The position numbers and the translations under genes are program-made. Below the pieces are notes generated by a model, which was not told the origin of the DNA, made no database searches, and worked only from the letters and a program-made list of their open reading frames with translations. From Sphingomonas psychrotolerans (lineage in GTDB: Bacteria > Pseudomonadota > Alphaproteobacteria > Sphingomonadales > Sphingomonadaceae), in the NCBI RefSeq assembly GCF_002796605.1, contig NZ_CP024923.1, positions 1,364,001-1,428,000 on the forward strand: 64,000 nt of DNA. Direction: 5' to 3'. Positions 44,119-52,964 of this stretch are shown here, piece by piece; within the stretch, counting starts at the first letter, position 1, and each line of letters begins with the position of its first letter.

Positions 44119-45447
44119 ATGGCAACCAAACTCCCTGAGTCCCCTCGCATCGGGATGGTCTCGCTCGGCTGTCCGAAGAACCTCGTCGACAGCGAACGCA
44201 TCCTCACCAAGCTGCGCAGCGACGGCTATGCGATGTCCCCCGATTATCAGGGCGCCGACATCGTGCTGGTCAACACCTGCGGCTTTCTCGACAGCGCCAA
44301 GGAAGAGTCGCTCGAAGCGATCGGCGAGGCGATCGCCGAGAATGGCCGCGTCATCGTCACCGGCTGCATGGGCAAGGAGGCCGAGCTGATCCGCGCGCGC
44401 TTCCCCAACGTCCTCGCGGTCACCGGGGCGCATCAATATGAGGAAGTCGTCGGCGCGGTCCATGAAGCGGCGCCGATGCCGCCCTCGCCGTTCGTCAATC
44501 TCGTCCCCGATGCCGGGCTCAAGCTGACGCCGCGGCATTACAGCTATCTGAAGATCTCCGAGGGCTGCAACCATCGCTGCGCCTTCTGCATCATCCCCTC
44601 CTTACGCGGCGATCTCGTCAGCCGCCGCCCCGACGCGATCCTGCGCGAGGCGGAAAAGCTGGTGGAAGCCGGGACGAAGGAATTGCTGGTCATCAGCCAG
44701 GACACTTCGGCCTACGGCGTCGACATCCGCAAGGAGCCGCGGATGTGGAAGGGGCAGGAAGTGATCCCCCACATGACCGATCTCGCCCGCGAGCTCGGCA
44801 AGATCGCGCCGTGGGTGCGGCTGCACTATGTCTATCCCTACCCCCATGTCGATCAGGTCATCCCGCTGATGGCCGAGGGACTGATCCTCCCCTATCTCGA
44901 CATCCCGTTCCAGCATGCCTCGCCCAGCGTGCTGCGCCGCATGCGCCGCCCCGCCAACGAGGCGAAGGTGCTCGAGCGACTGCGCGGCTGGCGCGAAATC
45001 GCCCCCGACATCACGATCCGCTCGACTTTCGTCGTCGGCTTCCCCGGCGAGACCGAGGCGGATTTCCAATATCTGCTCGACTGGCTCGATGAGGCCCAGC
45101 TCGATCGCGTCGGCGCATTCCGCTTCGAGCCGGTCGAAGGCGCCTCGGCGAACTTCCTGCCCGATCCAGTGCCCGAGGAAGTCAAGGAAGAGCGCTATGC
45201 CCGCGTGATGGAAAAGACCGCGGCGATCTCCGCCGCCAAGCTCCAGGCGAAGATTGGCCGCACGCTGGAGGTGATCATCGACGAAGTCGGCGAGGACGGC
45301 GCCACCGGCCGCAGCCAGGCCGACGCGCCCGAGATCGACGGCGAAGTGTTCCTGCGCGACGCCGGGCACCTCAAACAGGGCGACATCGTCCGCGTGACGA
45401 TCGAGGATGCGGACGAACACGATCTCTACGGCGTGCCGCTTCTCTGA
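44119..45447 (+). CDS. rimO: ribosomal protein S12 (Asp89) methylthiotransferase
   Basis: This is a 442-residue radical-SAM enzyme that adds a methylthio group to Asp89 of ribosomal protein S12. The N-terminal UPF0004 domain supplies three Cys for the second cluster ([12 protein letters not shown]18, NTCGF, TGCMG). The radical-SAM cluster is CNHRCAFC near residues 150-157. A C-terminal TRAM domain ([11 protein letters not shown] ... EVFLRDAG) ends the protein. RimO rather than MiaB is supported by the [15 protein letters not shown] start and the [16 protein letters not shown] segment. Confidence 0.96.
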   Translation: MATKLPESPRIGMVSLGCPKNLVDSERILTKLRSDGYAMSPDYQGADIVLVNTCGFLDSAKEESLEAIGEAIAENGRVIVTGCMGKEAELIRARFPNVLAVTGAHQYEEVVGAVHEAAPMPPSPFVNLVPDAGLKLTPRHYSYLKISEGCNHRCAFCIIPSLRGDLVSRRPDAILREAEKLVEAGTKELLVISQDTSAYGVDIRKEPRMWKGQEVIPHMTDLARELGKIAPWVRLHYVYPYPHVDQVIPLMAEGLILPYLDIPFQHASPSVLRRMRRPANEAKVLERLRGWREIAPDITIRSTFVVGFPGETEADFQYLLDWLDEAQLDRVGAFRFEPVEGASANFLPDPVPEEVKEERYARVMEKTAAISAAKLQAKIGRTLEVIIDEVGEDGATGRSQADAPEIDGEVFLRDAGHLKQGDIVRVTIEDADEHDLYGVPLL

Positions 45448-45792
45448 GCGGACCGCGCCGCTTTCTGCTTACGGTCGTCTCGTCTTGATTCCCACATGCT
45501 CAGCGAGCGCTGCGACTCGTAGCGCCGTTCGCTGCGCTCGCGGTTCGCCGATCTGTCATCCTGGAGTTCGTAGGAGGACCAAGTCTGCTCCGCGACCGCC
45601 ACCTTTTCACGCTTCGATTCATAGTCGAGATCGATTCGTGTCGCCCGGGCGCCCAGGCATTCGGGCCCGCGCCTGTTGATACGCTCGGCTGGATCAGCGT
45701 GGCGAGCGGGATCGCCAGGCGCGCCGGAAAGCTGCAATCGAGCGATTTCCGAAACCGGGGCGGATCGACAGCCGGAACTTGTCCGTATCGCA
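45448..45792. other. spacer with no clear gene
   Basis: This is 345 bases between rimO and a small lipoprotein gene. Frames are open on both strands but their products are Arg/Ser-rich and lack coding character. A - strand frame ending near 45426 has a charged stretch (ESKREKVAVAEQTW, SERRYESQRS) that might be the remnant of a decayed gene. I see no confident feature. Confidence 0.4.
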
Positions 45793-46017
45793 TCATATCG
45801 CGACCGGCGGCTCCTCGTCGTCATCCGGCGCAATCGTTTGGTAATAGCCGGTGATTTCCAACGTTTTCGGCTCGGGGGTCCCGGGCTGCGCCTTACCCGC
45901 CGCAGCGCGTGCGATCTGCTGCGGATTAGAAACGGCTTGATGCGCGTCCGATGATGTCTGCTGCCCGCAGCCCAACAAAAGCGGCAGCCCGAAGGCTCCT
46001 GCCAACCATGCGCGCAT
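45793..46017 (-). CDS. small lipoprotein
   Basis: This is a 74-residue protein with a lipoprotein signal (LAGAFGLPLLLGC, Cys17) and a short acidic mature part ending TIAPDDDEEPPVAI. GGGGGAGG stands six to seven bases before the ATG at 46017. The mature part is too short for a fold. Unknown function. Confidence 0.6.
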   Translation of the reverse strand: MRAWLAGAFGLPLLLGCGQQTSSDAHQAVSNPQQIARAAAGKAQPGTPEPKTLEITGYYQTIAPDDDEEPPVAI

Positions 46018-46084
46018 GCCATGCCTCCCCCACCAAGCGGCAATGGCATCTTGCTGTATTAGACACTAACTTCACACCGCGATC

Positions 46085-46102
46085 ATTCAGCATCCGCTGA
46101 AT
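46085..46102 (+). promoter_or_regulatory. hairpin just before a short leader frame
   Basis: ATTCAGC-ATCC-GCTGAAT is a perfect seven-base-pair stem with a four-base loop. GAGGA follows at once (46104-46108), so folding could affect ribosome access to the 31-codon frame at 46112. Confidence 0.4.
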
Positions 46103-46111
46103 CGAGGATCA

Positions 46112-46207
46112 ATGCACGTGCCGCTGCCACTCCCCTCGCTGTTCAGCCACGGCGACTCCGGTCATGACATGACGCTCACGCGTCTCAACCTGGGCTGGGT
46201 GCGCTGA
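46112..46207 (+). CDS. candidate 31-residue leader peptide
   Basis: ATG at 46112 with GAGGA three bases upstream opens a frame of 31 codons whose TGA overlaps the ATG of the next gene (TGATG at 46205-46209). The product begins MHVPLPLPSLFSHGDSGHDM. The next gene has no ribosome site of its own, so translation of this short frame may drive it. It may equally be chance. Confidence 0.35.
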   Translation: MHVPLPLPSLFSHGDSGHDMTLTRLNLGWVR

Positions 46208-47124
46208 TGCACCGGCTCGCGCTCTTCGCCAGCCTCGCCTGGCTCAGCCTGACGAGCGCCGCCCCAGGCGATCCCGCGACGCAGGTCATGCGGGTCGATC
46301 CGCTCACCGTGCAGGACGACGATTTCGCGCGGCATCGCGATCCCGCCGAGTGGAGAGGCCTCGCCGTCAGCCGTATCGAGTTCCGCGAGGAGCGCGCGGC
46401 GTGGCGGCTCTGGCGCATCGAAAACGTCCGCCACCGCCGTGGCCCGCTCTGGTTCGTGCCGCACGACAATGAGAATGCCGGGTTCGAGGCCGGGCTGGAG
46501 GCAGTGCGCAGATATGGCGGCACGCTGATCGCTGTCGACGCCGGCATTGCCGACGATGGCGCGCGGATGAACCGCGCAGTCGATTATGGCCGCCCGGTCG
46601 ATCCCAATCGCAACTTCGACAGCGCGCTCCCCGGCTATGCGCGCCGCATCCTCGCCGATTTGAGGCCCGGCATGCCGATCATCGCGCTCCATACCAACGG
46701 CCGCGGCTTCGACACCGGCGAGTCGCGCTGCAATCAGTCCGATCCGCCGGGCCAGGGGGTGATCTCGATCCGCTATTGCGACGATGTGCTCACCCCCAGC
46801 CCCTCCCAAGGCCGTGCCTGGCCGTGGGATGACGACGACACCGTCGCATTCGCGACCTGGCGCACCAAAGACAGTCCGACCGCCGCTTTCTGCCGCAATC
46901 AGATGATCGCCGCGGACTTCAACGTGGTGCAGGAGCGCGTTGTCGCTAGCGATCGCTCCTTGTCCAACTATGCGGTGCTCCATGGGCTGCACTATCTCAA
47001 CTTCGAGACGCTCGACCGCGGCGATGGGGCCGATGGACTCGCCGAGGGCCGCAAACGACTGGTCCACATCATCGACCGCGCGCTGGCGATGTGCGCGCCC
47101 AAAGTCAGGCCGGTGGCGCGCTAG
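46207..47124 (+). CDS. secreted protein, probable M14-like zinc carboxypeptidase fold
   Basis: This is a 305-residue protein with a signal peptide (residues 1-19). I do not recognise a named family. Three features point to the M14/succinylglutamate-desuccinylase fold: HDNE near residues 86-89 (HxxE zinc motif), DPNRNF near residues 132-137 (the Asn-Arg substrate motif) and ALHTNGRGFD near residue 161 (third zinc His). Four Cys in the second half may form disulfides. The start lies inside the stop of a 31-codon frame. The catalytic Glu of M14 enzymes cannot be assigned with certainty. The end is convergent with the aldo/keto reductase gene and overlaps its stop by four bases. Confidence 0.65.
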   Translation: MHRLALFASLAWLSLTSAAPGDPATQVMRVDPLTVQDDDFARHRDPAEWRGLAVSRIEFREERAAWRLWRIENVRHRRGPLWFVPHDNENAGFEAGLEAVRRYGGTLIAVDAGIADDGARMNRAVDYGRPVDPNRNFDSALPGYARRILADLRPGMPIIALHTNGRGFDTGESRCNQSDPPGQGVISIRYCDDVLTPSPSQGRAWPWDDDDTVAFATWRTKDSPTAAFCRNQMIAADFNVVQERVVASDRSLSNYAVLHGLHYLNFETLDRGDGADGLAEGRKRLVHIIDRALAMCAPKVRPVAR

Positions 47125-47984
47125 CCGGCGATGGCGTCGAGCGCCGCCACGGCGTCCGCCGGCAGTCTCAGGTCCCGCACCGCCAGATTTTCGCGCAAAT
47201 GCGCGACCGAGGACGTGCCCGGGATCAGCAGGATGTTCGGCGCCCGCTGCAGCAGCCACGCCAGCGCGACCTGCATCGGCGTCGCGTTCAGTTGCTTCGC
47301 AACCTGATCGAGCACACCCGATTGAAGCGGCGAGAATCCGCCGAGCGGGAAGAATGGCACATAGGCGATCCCCGCCTCCGCCAGCGTATCGATCAGTGCA
47401 TCGTCGTCGCGATGTGCGAGATTATAGTGGTTCTGGACACAGGCCACCGGCGCGATGCTCCGCGCCTCCTCGATCTGCGTCGCAGTGGCGTTGCTGATCC
47501 CGAGGTGACGGATCAGCCCCTGCTCGCGCAAGCGCGCCAGCCGCTCGAACTGCGGCGCGATCGTGCCTTCGCTGAGCCCATGGCCGCCATCGCCCATCAC
47601 GCGGAGGTTGACCGCGTGGATCGTCTCGAGCCCGAGGTTGCGCAGATTGTCGTGCACCGCCGACTCGATCTCGTCCGGGCTGAACGCTGGCAGCCACGCG
47701 CCGTTCTCGTCCCGCCTGGCGCCGACCTTGGTCACGAGGACGAGGTCGTCCGGATACGGTTGCAGCGCCTCGCGAAGGATCTGGTTGGTGACATGGGGGC
47801 CGTAATAGTCACACGTATCGATGTGATTGACGCCCGAGGCCACTGCCTCGCGCAGCACGGCGATCGCTTGATCGCGATCTTTGGGAGGGCCGAACACGCC
47901 AGGTCCGGCGAGCTGCATCGCGCCATAGCCGACGCGATTCACGCTGCGGTCGCCCAGTTGCCAGGTCATCGGAAAATCGGACAT
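47121..47984 (-). CDS. aldo/keto reductase
   Basis: This is a 287-residue NADPH-dependent oxidoreductase. The chosen ATG at 47984 (MSDFPMTWQLGDRSVNRVG) has AGGAG upstream; a longer open frame exists but is non-native. Catalytic Asp-Tyr-Lys-His pieces: HIDTCDYYGPHVTNQILREAL near residues 54-74, VLVTKVGARRD, and then the NLR strand HAVNLRVMG where many members have His. The coenzyme loop is LIPGTSSVAHLREN near residue 255. It is divergent from a LysR gene, which probably controls it. Confidence 0.9.
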   Translation of the reverse strand: MSDFPMTWQLGDRSVNRVGYGAMQLAGPGVFGPPKDRDQAIAVLREAVASGVNHIDTCDYYGPHVTNQILREALQPYPDDLVLVTKVGARRDENGAWLPAFSPDEIESAVHDNLRNLGLETIHAVNLRVMGDGGHGLSEGTIAPQFERLARLREQGLIRHLGISNATATQIEEARSIAPVACVQNHYNLAHRDDDALIDTLAEAGIAYVPFFPLGGFSPLQSGVLDQVAKQLNATPMQVALAWLLQRAPNILLIPGTSSVAHLRENLAVRDLRLPADAVAALDAIAG

Positions 47985-48081
47985 CGTCTGCACTCCTGTA
48001 TCGAGACCCCGCCCATCTAGGCCTTGCATCTTCGCGCGATAATCCGGCACAATCGGCACAGGCTGTACGGAATTTCGCACA

Positions 48082-48978
48082 ATGGATCTCGGCGACCTCG
48101 ACGCCTTTCTCGCGGTAGCGCGAGCGAAGGGGTTTCGTGATGCGGCGCGTATCACCGGTGCCAGCGCATCAGGACTGAGCGACGCGGTGCGCCGGCTGGA
48201 AACCAGATTGGGCGTCCGCCTGCTCAATCGCACTACCCGCAGCGTAGCGCCAACTGAAGCCGGTGCGCGCCTGCTCGAACGCCTCGGCCCGGCGCTCGGC
48301 GAAGTCGAGGCGGCGCTCGACGTGGTCAATCTCTTCCGCGATCGGCCGGCCGGCACGCTCAAGCTCAACGTGCCGGTGATCGCCGCGCGGCTGGTGCTCC
48401 CCGGGATCCTGCCTGGCTTTCTCGCCGCCTATCCCGAGATCCAGCTCGAAATCATCGCCGAGGACAGTTTCGTCGATCTGCTCGCCTCGGGGTGCGACGC
48501 CGGCATTCGCTATGACGAACGGCTCGAACAGGACATGATCGCAGTGCCGATCGGCCCGCGCGTGCAGCGCTTTGCAGTTGGCGCGTCGTCTGATTATCTC
48601 GCACGCCGCGGCACGCCCGCCCATCCGCGCGACCTGCTCGATCACGCCTGCCTGCGCGGCCGCTTCGCCAATCGCGCCCTGCACTCTTGGGAGTTCACCC
48701 GCGACGGCGAGACGGTGCGGGTCGAACCCGCCGGCCCGTTGATCGTCAGCCTCAGCACGGCGTTCGACCTGCTGATCGCCACCGCCATCGCGGGTGCGGG
48801 CGTCGTCACTTCGTTCGAAGGGCTGCTGCGCCCGCATTTCGACAGCGGCGCTCTTGTCCCGGTCCTCGAAGACTGGTGGCAGAGCTTTCCCGGCCCCTTC
48901 CTATATTATCCCGGCCGCCGCCTCGTCCCGGCGCCGCTGCGCGCCTTCATCGACTATGTGAGGGCGCATCCGGGCTAG
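48082..48978 (+). CDS. LysR-family transcriptional regulator
   Basis: This is a 298-residue regulator. The winged helix is at the N terminus (LDAFLAVARAKGFRDAARIT, then SASGLSDAVRRLETRLGVRLLNRTTRSV) and the inducer-binding domain follows from about residue 90. It lies divergent from the aldo/keto reductase gene with a 97-base spacer containing CACAATCGGCACAGG-type repeats; LysR proteins usually activate the divergent gene and repress themselves. The stop overlaps the end of the PQQ dehydrogenase gene by four bases. Confidence 0.92.
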   Translation: MDLGDLDAFLAVARAKGFRDAARITGASASGLSDAVRRLETRLGVRLLNRTTRSVAPTEAGARLLERLGPALGEVEAALDVVNLFRDRPAGTLKLNVPVIAARLVLPGILPGFLAAYPEIQLEIIAEDSFVDLLASGCDAGIRYDERLEQDMIAVPIGPRVQRFAVGASSDYLARRGTPAHPRDLLDHACLRGRFANRALHSWEFTRDGETVRVEPAGPLIVSLSTAFDLLIATAIAGAGVVTSFEGLLRPHFDSGALVPVLEDWWQSFPGPFLYYPGRRLVPAPLRAFIDYVRAHPG

Positions 48979-51416
48979 GGCAGCGCATACGCCACCACTT
49001 CGTCGCTGACCGGCGTTTCCATGAAATGGTGCCCGCCGGCATAGAGGACGAGATATTGCTTGCCGTTCATCTCATAGGTCATCGGCGTCGCCTGCCCGCC
49101 GCCCGGCAGCACGTCCTTCCACACCGTCCTGCCGGTCCGCAGATCGATCGCGCGGATCAAATTGTCGGTCGCCGCCGCGACGAACACCAGCCCGCTCGCG
49201 GTCACCACCGCGCCGCCATTATTGGGCGTGCCGATGGTGATCGGCAGCATCGACGGGATGCCGAACGGGCCGTTGGTCCGCGCCTCGCCGAACGCGCGGT
49301 CCCAGATCGTCTTGCCCGTCGCCATGTCGATCGCGCGGATCCCGCCATAAGGCGGTTGCTTGCAGAGCATTCCAGTGAAGGGCAGCCGCCAGCCGGCATT
49401 GACGTCGATCGCATAGGGCGTGTTGGCCTGCGGATCGCCCGCGCCCTCGGCCCCGCCGATTGCGCCGCGCGCCTGATCGCGCGGTGCCCAACCCTTCTTG
49501 TCTGCCTCCGCACGCGGCACCAGCCGAACGTAATTGGGCATGTCGTTGTAATTGGCGACGATAACCCCCCGCGCCGGATCGACCGCGATCCCGCCCCAAT
49601 CAGTCCCGCCATTATAACCTGGATATTCGATCGAGTGGCGATCGCTCTCGGGCGGTGTGAAGAAGCCCTTGTAGCTCGCCCGGCGGAACTGGATCCGGCA
49701 GATCATCTGGTCGATCGGCGACATGCCCCACATGTCACGCTCGGTCAGGTCGGGCTTGCGCAAGCTATGCCAGAGCGAGACCGGCTGGGTCGGCGCACGT
49801 TGTTCGGGCTCGACGCCGCCGCCGGGGACGCGCATCTCGCCGACCGGCGTCAGCGGCCGCCCGGTGCGGCGGTCCAGCACATAGATGTCGCCCTGCTTCG
49901 AAGGCAGCACCAAGGCCGGCGCACCTTTGTAATCGACCAAAGTCGCCTGCGCGCCGAAGTCGTAATCCCATACGTCCTTGCGCACCGCCTGGAAGCGCCA
50001 GCGCGGCTTGCCGGTGGTGACGTCGAGCGCGACCAGCGAGGTGGCGAATGCATTCTCCTGCGGCCGGCGCAGCGACGAATAATAATCCGCCGCCGCGTTC
50101 CCCATCGGCAGATAGACGAGCCCCAGTTGCTCGTCGCCGCTCGCCATGGTCCACATGTTCGGGGTGCCGCGCGCCCATTCCTGCCCTTGCGGCGGCGCGC
50201 CGTTCCACTCAGGGTGCATCATGTCCCACGCCCAGCGGAGCTGGCCGGTGCGTGCGTCGAAGCCCTGAATCACCCCTGAGGGCGCCCAGCGATCCTGCCC
50301 GTCGAGCACCTGATGGCCGGTGACGAGGATACCGCGCACCACGGTCGGCGGCGAATTGATCGAGACGAAGCCGTCGGGGACCTTGCCCATGCCGATCTTG
50401 GCGTCGACCTGTCCGTTGGTGCCGAAATCGGCGCAGAGCCGCCCCGAGCGCGCGTCGACGGCGATCAGCCGCGCATCGAGCGTGCCTTCGATCACCCGCG
50501 TCGCGCAGGGCTGGTCGGCGGCCATGCCGGGCACCGCGTAATAGACGACTCCCCGACATGCGGCCGTGTAGGGGATCGCAGTGTCCGGCACCTTGGGATC
50601 GTAGCGCCAGCGCTCCTTGCCGGTGGCCGGATCGAGCGCGATCATGATGTTCTTCGGCGTGCACAGATACAGGCTGTCGCCCACCTTGAGCGGCGTGTTC
50701 TCGGCGCCATAGGTGCCCCGAATCTGCGGCGAGGACGGGAGGTCGCCGGTGTGGATCGTCCAGGCGCGCTTGAGCTTGCCCACATTCTCGACGTTGATCT
50801 GAGTCAGCGGCGAATAGCGCCGCGCGCTGGTGGTGCCACCATAGACCGGCCAGTCGGCACCGACTTGCTCGCCGGAGGGATCAGCCATCCCACGCGTACC
50901 CGCCACGGGCAAGGCGGCAAGGACGGGGTCCGGCGCACCGGCGGCGGCCAGCCAGAAATCGGCGGTGGTGAGCACCAGCGCCGCGACTCCGCCGATCAGC
51001 GCCAGCCGCCAGCGATCCGGTCGCCGGGTCAGCGTCGCCATTGCCGCGATCACGGCGAGCAGCAGCACCACCGGCGCGATCACCCGCGGCACCTGCGCCC
51101 ACGCATTGGCGCCGACTTCCCACCACGCCCAGACGAGGCTCAGCACGACGATCGCGAGGTATAGCCACCCTCCGGTCATCCGCCCGCGGGCCAGCAGCAC
51201 ACCCGCCCCGATCATCGCCGCTCCGGCCAGCAGATAGTAAAGCGACCCGCCGAGTATGGCGAGCCACAGGCCGCCGATCGCGAGCACCAGCCCGATCAGC
51301 GCGACGATCGCGCCGATCAGGATCGACAGCCAGCTTCCCCACCTGGATCGCGCGCCGCCGATCGGCGTATCCGAGTGCGCGGACGGAGTGTCGGAATAGC
51401 CACGAGCATCGGTCAC
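48975..51416 (-). CDS. gcd: membrane-bound PQQ-dependent glucose dehydrogenase type
   Basis: This is an 813-residue quinoprotein. Five hydrophobic segments occupy residues 25-160 and anchor it to the inner membrane. An eight-bladed propeller faces the periplasm, starting WPVYGGTTSARRYSPLTQIN and containing blade motifs such as VALDVTTGKPRWRFQAVRKDVWDYDFGAQ and the final PMTYEMNGKQYLVLYAGGHHFM. It oxidises glucose or other aldoses to lactones and passes electrons to ubiquinone. PQQ biosynthesis genes are not in the window. The GTG at 51416 has GGGAG at eight bases. Exact sugar specificity cannot be read. Confidence 0.92.
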   Translation of the reverse strand: MTDARGYSDTPSAHSDTPIGGARSRWGSWLSILIGAIVALIGLVLAIGGLWLAILGGSLYYLLAGAAMIGAGVLLARGRMTGGWLYLAIVVLSLVWAWWEVGANAWAQVPRVIAPVVLLLAVIAAMATLTRRPDRWRLALIGGVAALVLTTADFWLAAAGAPDPVLAALPVAGTRGMADPSGEQVGADWPVYGGTTSARRYSPLTQINVENVGKLKRAWTIHTGDLPSSPQIRGTYGAENTPLKVGDSLYLCTPKNIMIALDPATGKERWRYDPKVPDTAIPYTAACRGVVYYAVPGMAADQPCATRVIEGTLDARLIAVDARSGRLCADFGTNGQVDAKIGMGKVPDGFVSINSPPTVVRGILVTGHQVLDGQDRWAPSGVIQGFDARTGQLRWAWDMMHPEWNGAPPQGQEWARGTPNMWTMASGDEQLGLVYLPMGNAAADYYSSLRRPQENAFATSLVALDVTTGKPRWRFQAVRKDVWDYDFGAQATLVDYKGAPALVLPSKQGDIYVLDRRTGRPLTPVGEMRVPGGGVEPEQRAPTQPVSLWHSLRKPDLTERDMWGMSPIDQMICRIQFRRASYKGFFTPPESDRHSIEYPGYNGGTDWGGIAVDPARGVIVANYNDMPNYVRLVPRAEADKKGWAPRDQARGAIGGAEGAGDPQANTPYAIDVNAGWRLPFTGMLCKQPPYGGIRAIDMATGKTIWDRAFGEARTNGPFGIPSMLPITIGTPNNGGAVVTASGLVFVAAATDNLIRAIDLRTGRTVWKDVLPGGGQATPMTYEMNGKQYLVLYAGGHHFMETPVSDEVVAYALP

Positions 51417-51570
51417 ACGCTGTCTCCCGCGAGCGCGGCGCCCCCACTGGGCGGGAGGCGTCAGGGCGCTGGAGCAACCGGCCGGACAGGGGCCGGTTCC
51501 GTAATGAACAAAATTTCATCTTGAGTACGGGGGCTAGGCGCGGCGGCTTCGCGACCCTAGATCACTGGCC

Positions 51571-52964
51571 ATGCCTGATCTCTCCACGCTGATTCAGCCC
51601 GACCGCGGCCAGCCCGCGCGCACCATCCACCTGATCGACGCCAAGGGCTTCGACGCGTGGCTCGCCGCGCAGCCGCCTCGCCACCGCACCGCCGCGCAGG
51701 CGCAGAAGCTCGCGCCGGCCGCCTATTCCAGCGCGGTCCTGCCGGGGACGGCCCGGAGGATTGGTCGGTGGTGACCGTGGTCGCCAATGTCGAGCGGCTC
51801 ACCCCCTGGTGCCTCGCCAAGCTCGCCGAGACGCTGCCCGAAGGCACCTACCGCGTCGATGGGCGCGAGCCCGGCAAGGCGCTTCATGGCTGGCTCACCG
51901 CACAGTATAAGTTCGATCGCTACAAGAAGAAGGACGACAAGGCGCAGGGGCCGCGCGTCCTGCTCACCGCCGATCCCGCCCGGATGGAAGAGGCGCTGCG
52001 TCTTGCCAGCGTCACCTTCAAGCTGCGCGACCGGATCAACACCGGCGCCAACGACATGGGCCCCGCCGATCTCGAAGCGGCCGCCACCGATCTGGCGAAG
52101 GATTATGGCGCCACGCTCACTGTCGTGAAGGGCAAGGACGTCGAGAAGGGCTATGGCATGCTCTGGGCGGTCGGCAAGGCCGCCGGCGTGGGCCGCGAGC
52201 CGCGGTTGATCGAGCTCGAATGGGGCAATCCCGAGCATCCGCGCATCGCGATCATCGGCAAGGGCGTGTGCTTCGACACCGGCGGACTCGATATCAAGCC
52301 CGCCGCCGGCATGCGGCTGATGAAGAAGGATATGGGCGGCGCCGCGCACGCGCTGGCGCTTGCCGAACTGGTCATGCAGCATCGCCTGCCCGTACGCCTG
52401 CACATGCTTGTCCCCGCGGTCGAGAATTCGATCAACGGCGAGGCCACCCGCCCCGGCGACGTGATGATCTCGCGCAAGGGCCTGTCGGTCGAGAACAGCA
52501 ACACCGATGCCGAGGGCCGGCTGATTCTCGGCGACGCGCTGACCAAGGCGGCCGAGAGCAATCCCGAATTGGTGTTCGACTTCGCGACGCTCACCGGTGC
52601 CGCCCGCGTCGCGCTCGGCGCCGACCTGCAGGCGCTGTTCGCCAATGACGACACGCTGGCAGCCGAATTGCTCGCCGCGGCGGAAACCGAAGCCGATCCG
52701 ATGTGGCGGATGCCGCTCTACGATCCGTACAAGGAAGCGCTGAAATCGGACGTCGCCGATCTGGTCAATGCGGCCGAGGGGCCGTTCGGCGGGGCGATCA
52801 CCGCGGCCTTGTTCCTCAAGGAATTCGCGCCCGAAAAGGCGCAATGGGCGCATTTCGACATCTTCTGCTGGAATGGCTCGGCCAAGCCGGGCCGGCCCAA
52901 GGGCGCCGAGGCGGTCAGCCTGCGCGCGACGTGGAAAGTCCTGAAAGACCGCTACGCGGGCTGA
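51571..52964 (+). pseudogene. M17 leucyl aminopeptidase family gene with frameshift
   Basis: The gene starts at 51571 (MPDLSTLIQPDRGQPARTIH) and runs in one frame to the G-run at 51744-51747, after which the family sequence continues in another frame (DGPEDWSVVTVVANVERLTP) to the stop at 52964. One extra G in the run (five instead of four) would restore a single 465-residue protein. The first frame ends at 51774. The catalytic part is intact: metal and substrate residues in GKGVCFDTGGLDIKP, KKDMGGAAHAL, and NTDAEGRLILGDAL. M17 enzymes remove N-terminal residues with two metal ions in the cytoplasm. An internal GTG could still give the C-terminal domain alone. Its 3' end overlaps the convergent GGDEF-EAL gene by 13 bases. 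Confidence 0.85.

Noticed and set aside
45426..46049. A 207-codon - strand frame across the spacer after rimO
   Set aside because: Its first half is a shifted reading of the small lipoprotein gene; only the charged second half hints at a decayed gene, not enough for a call.
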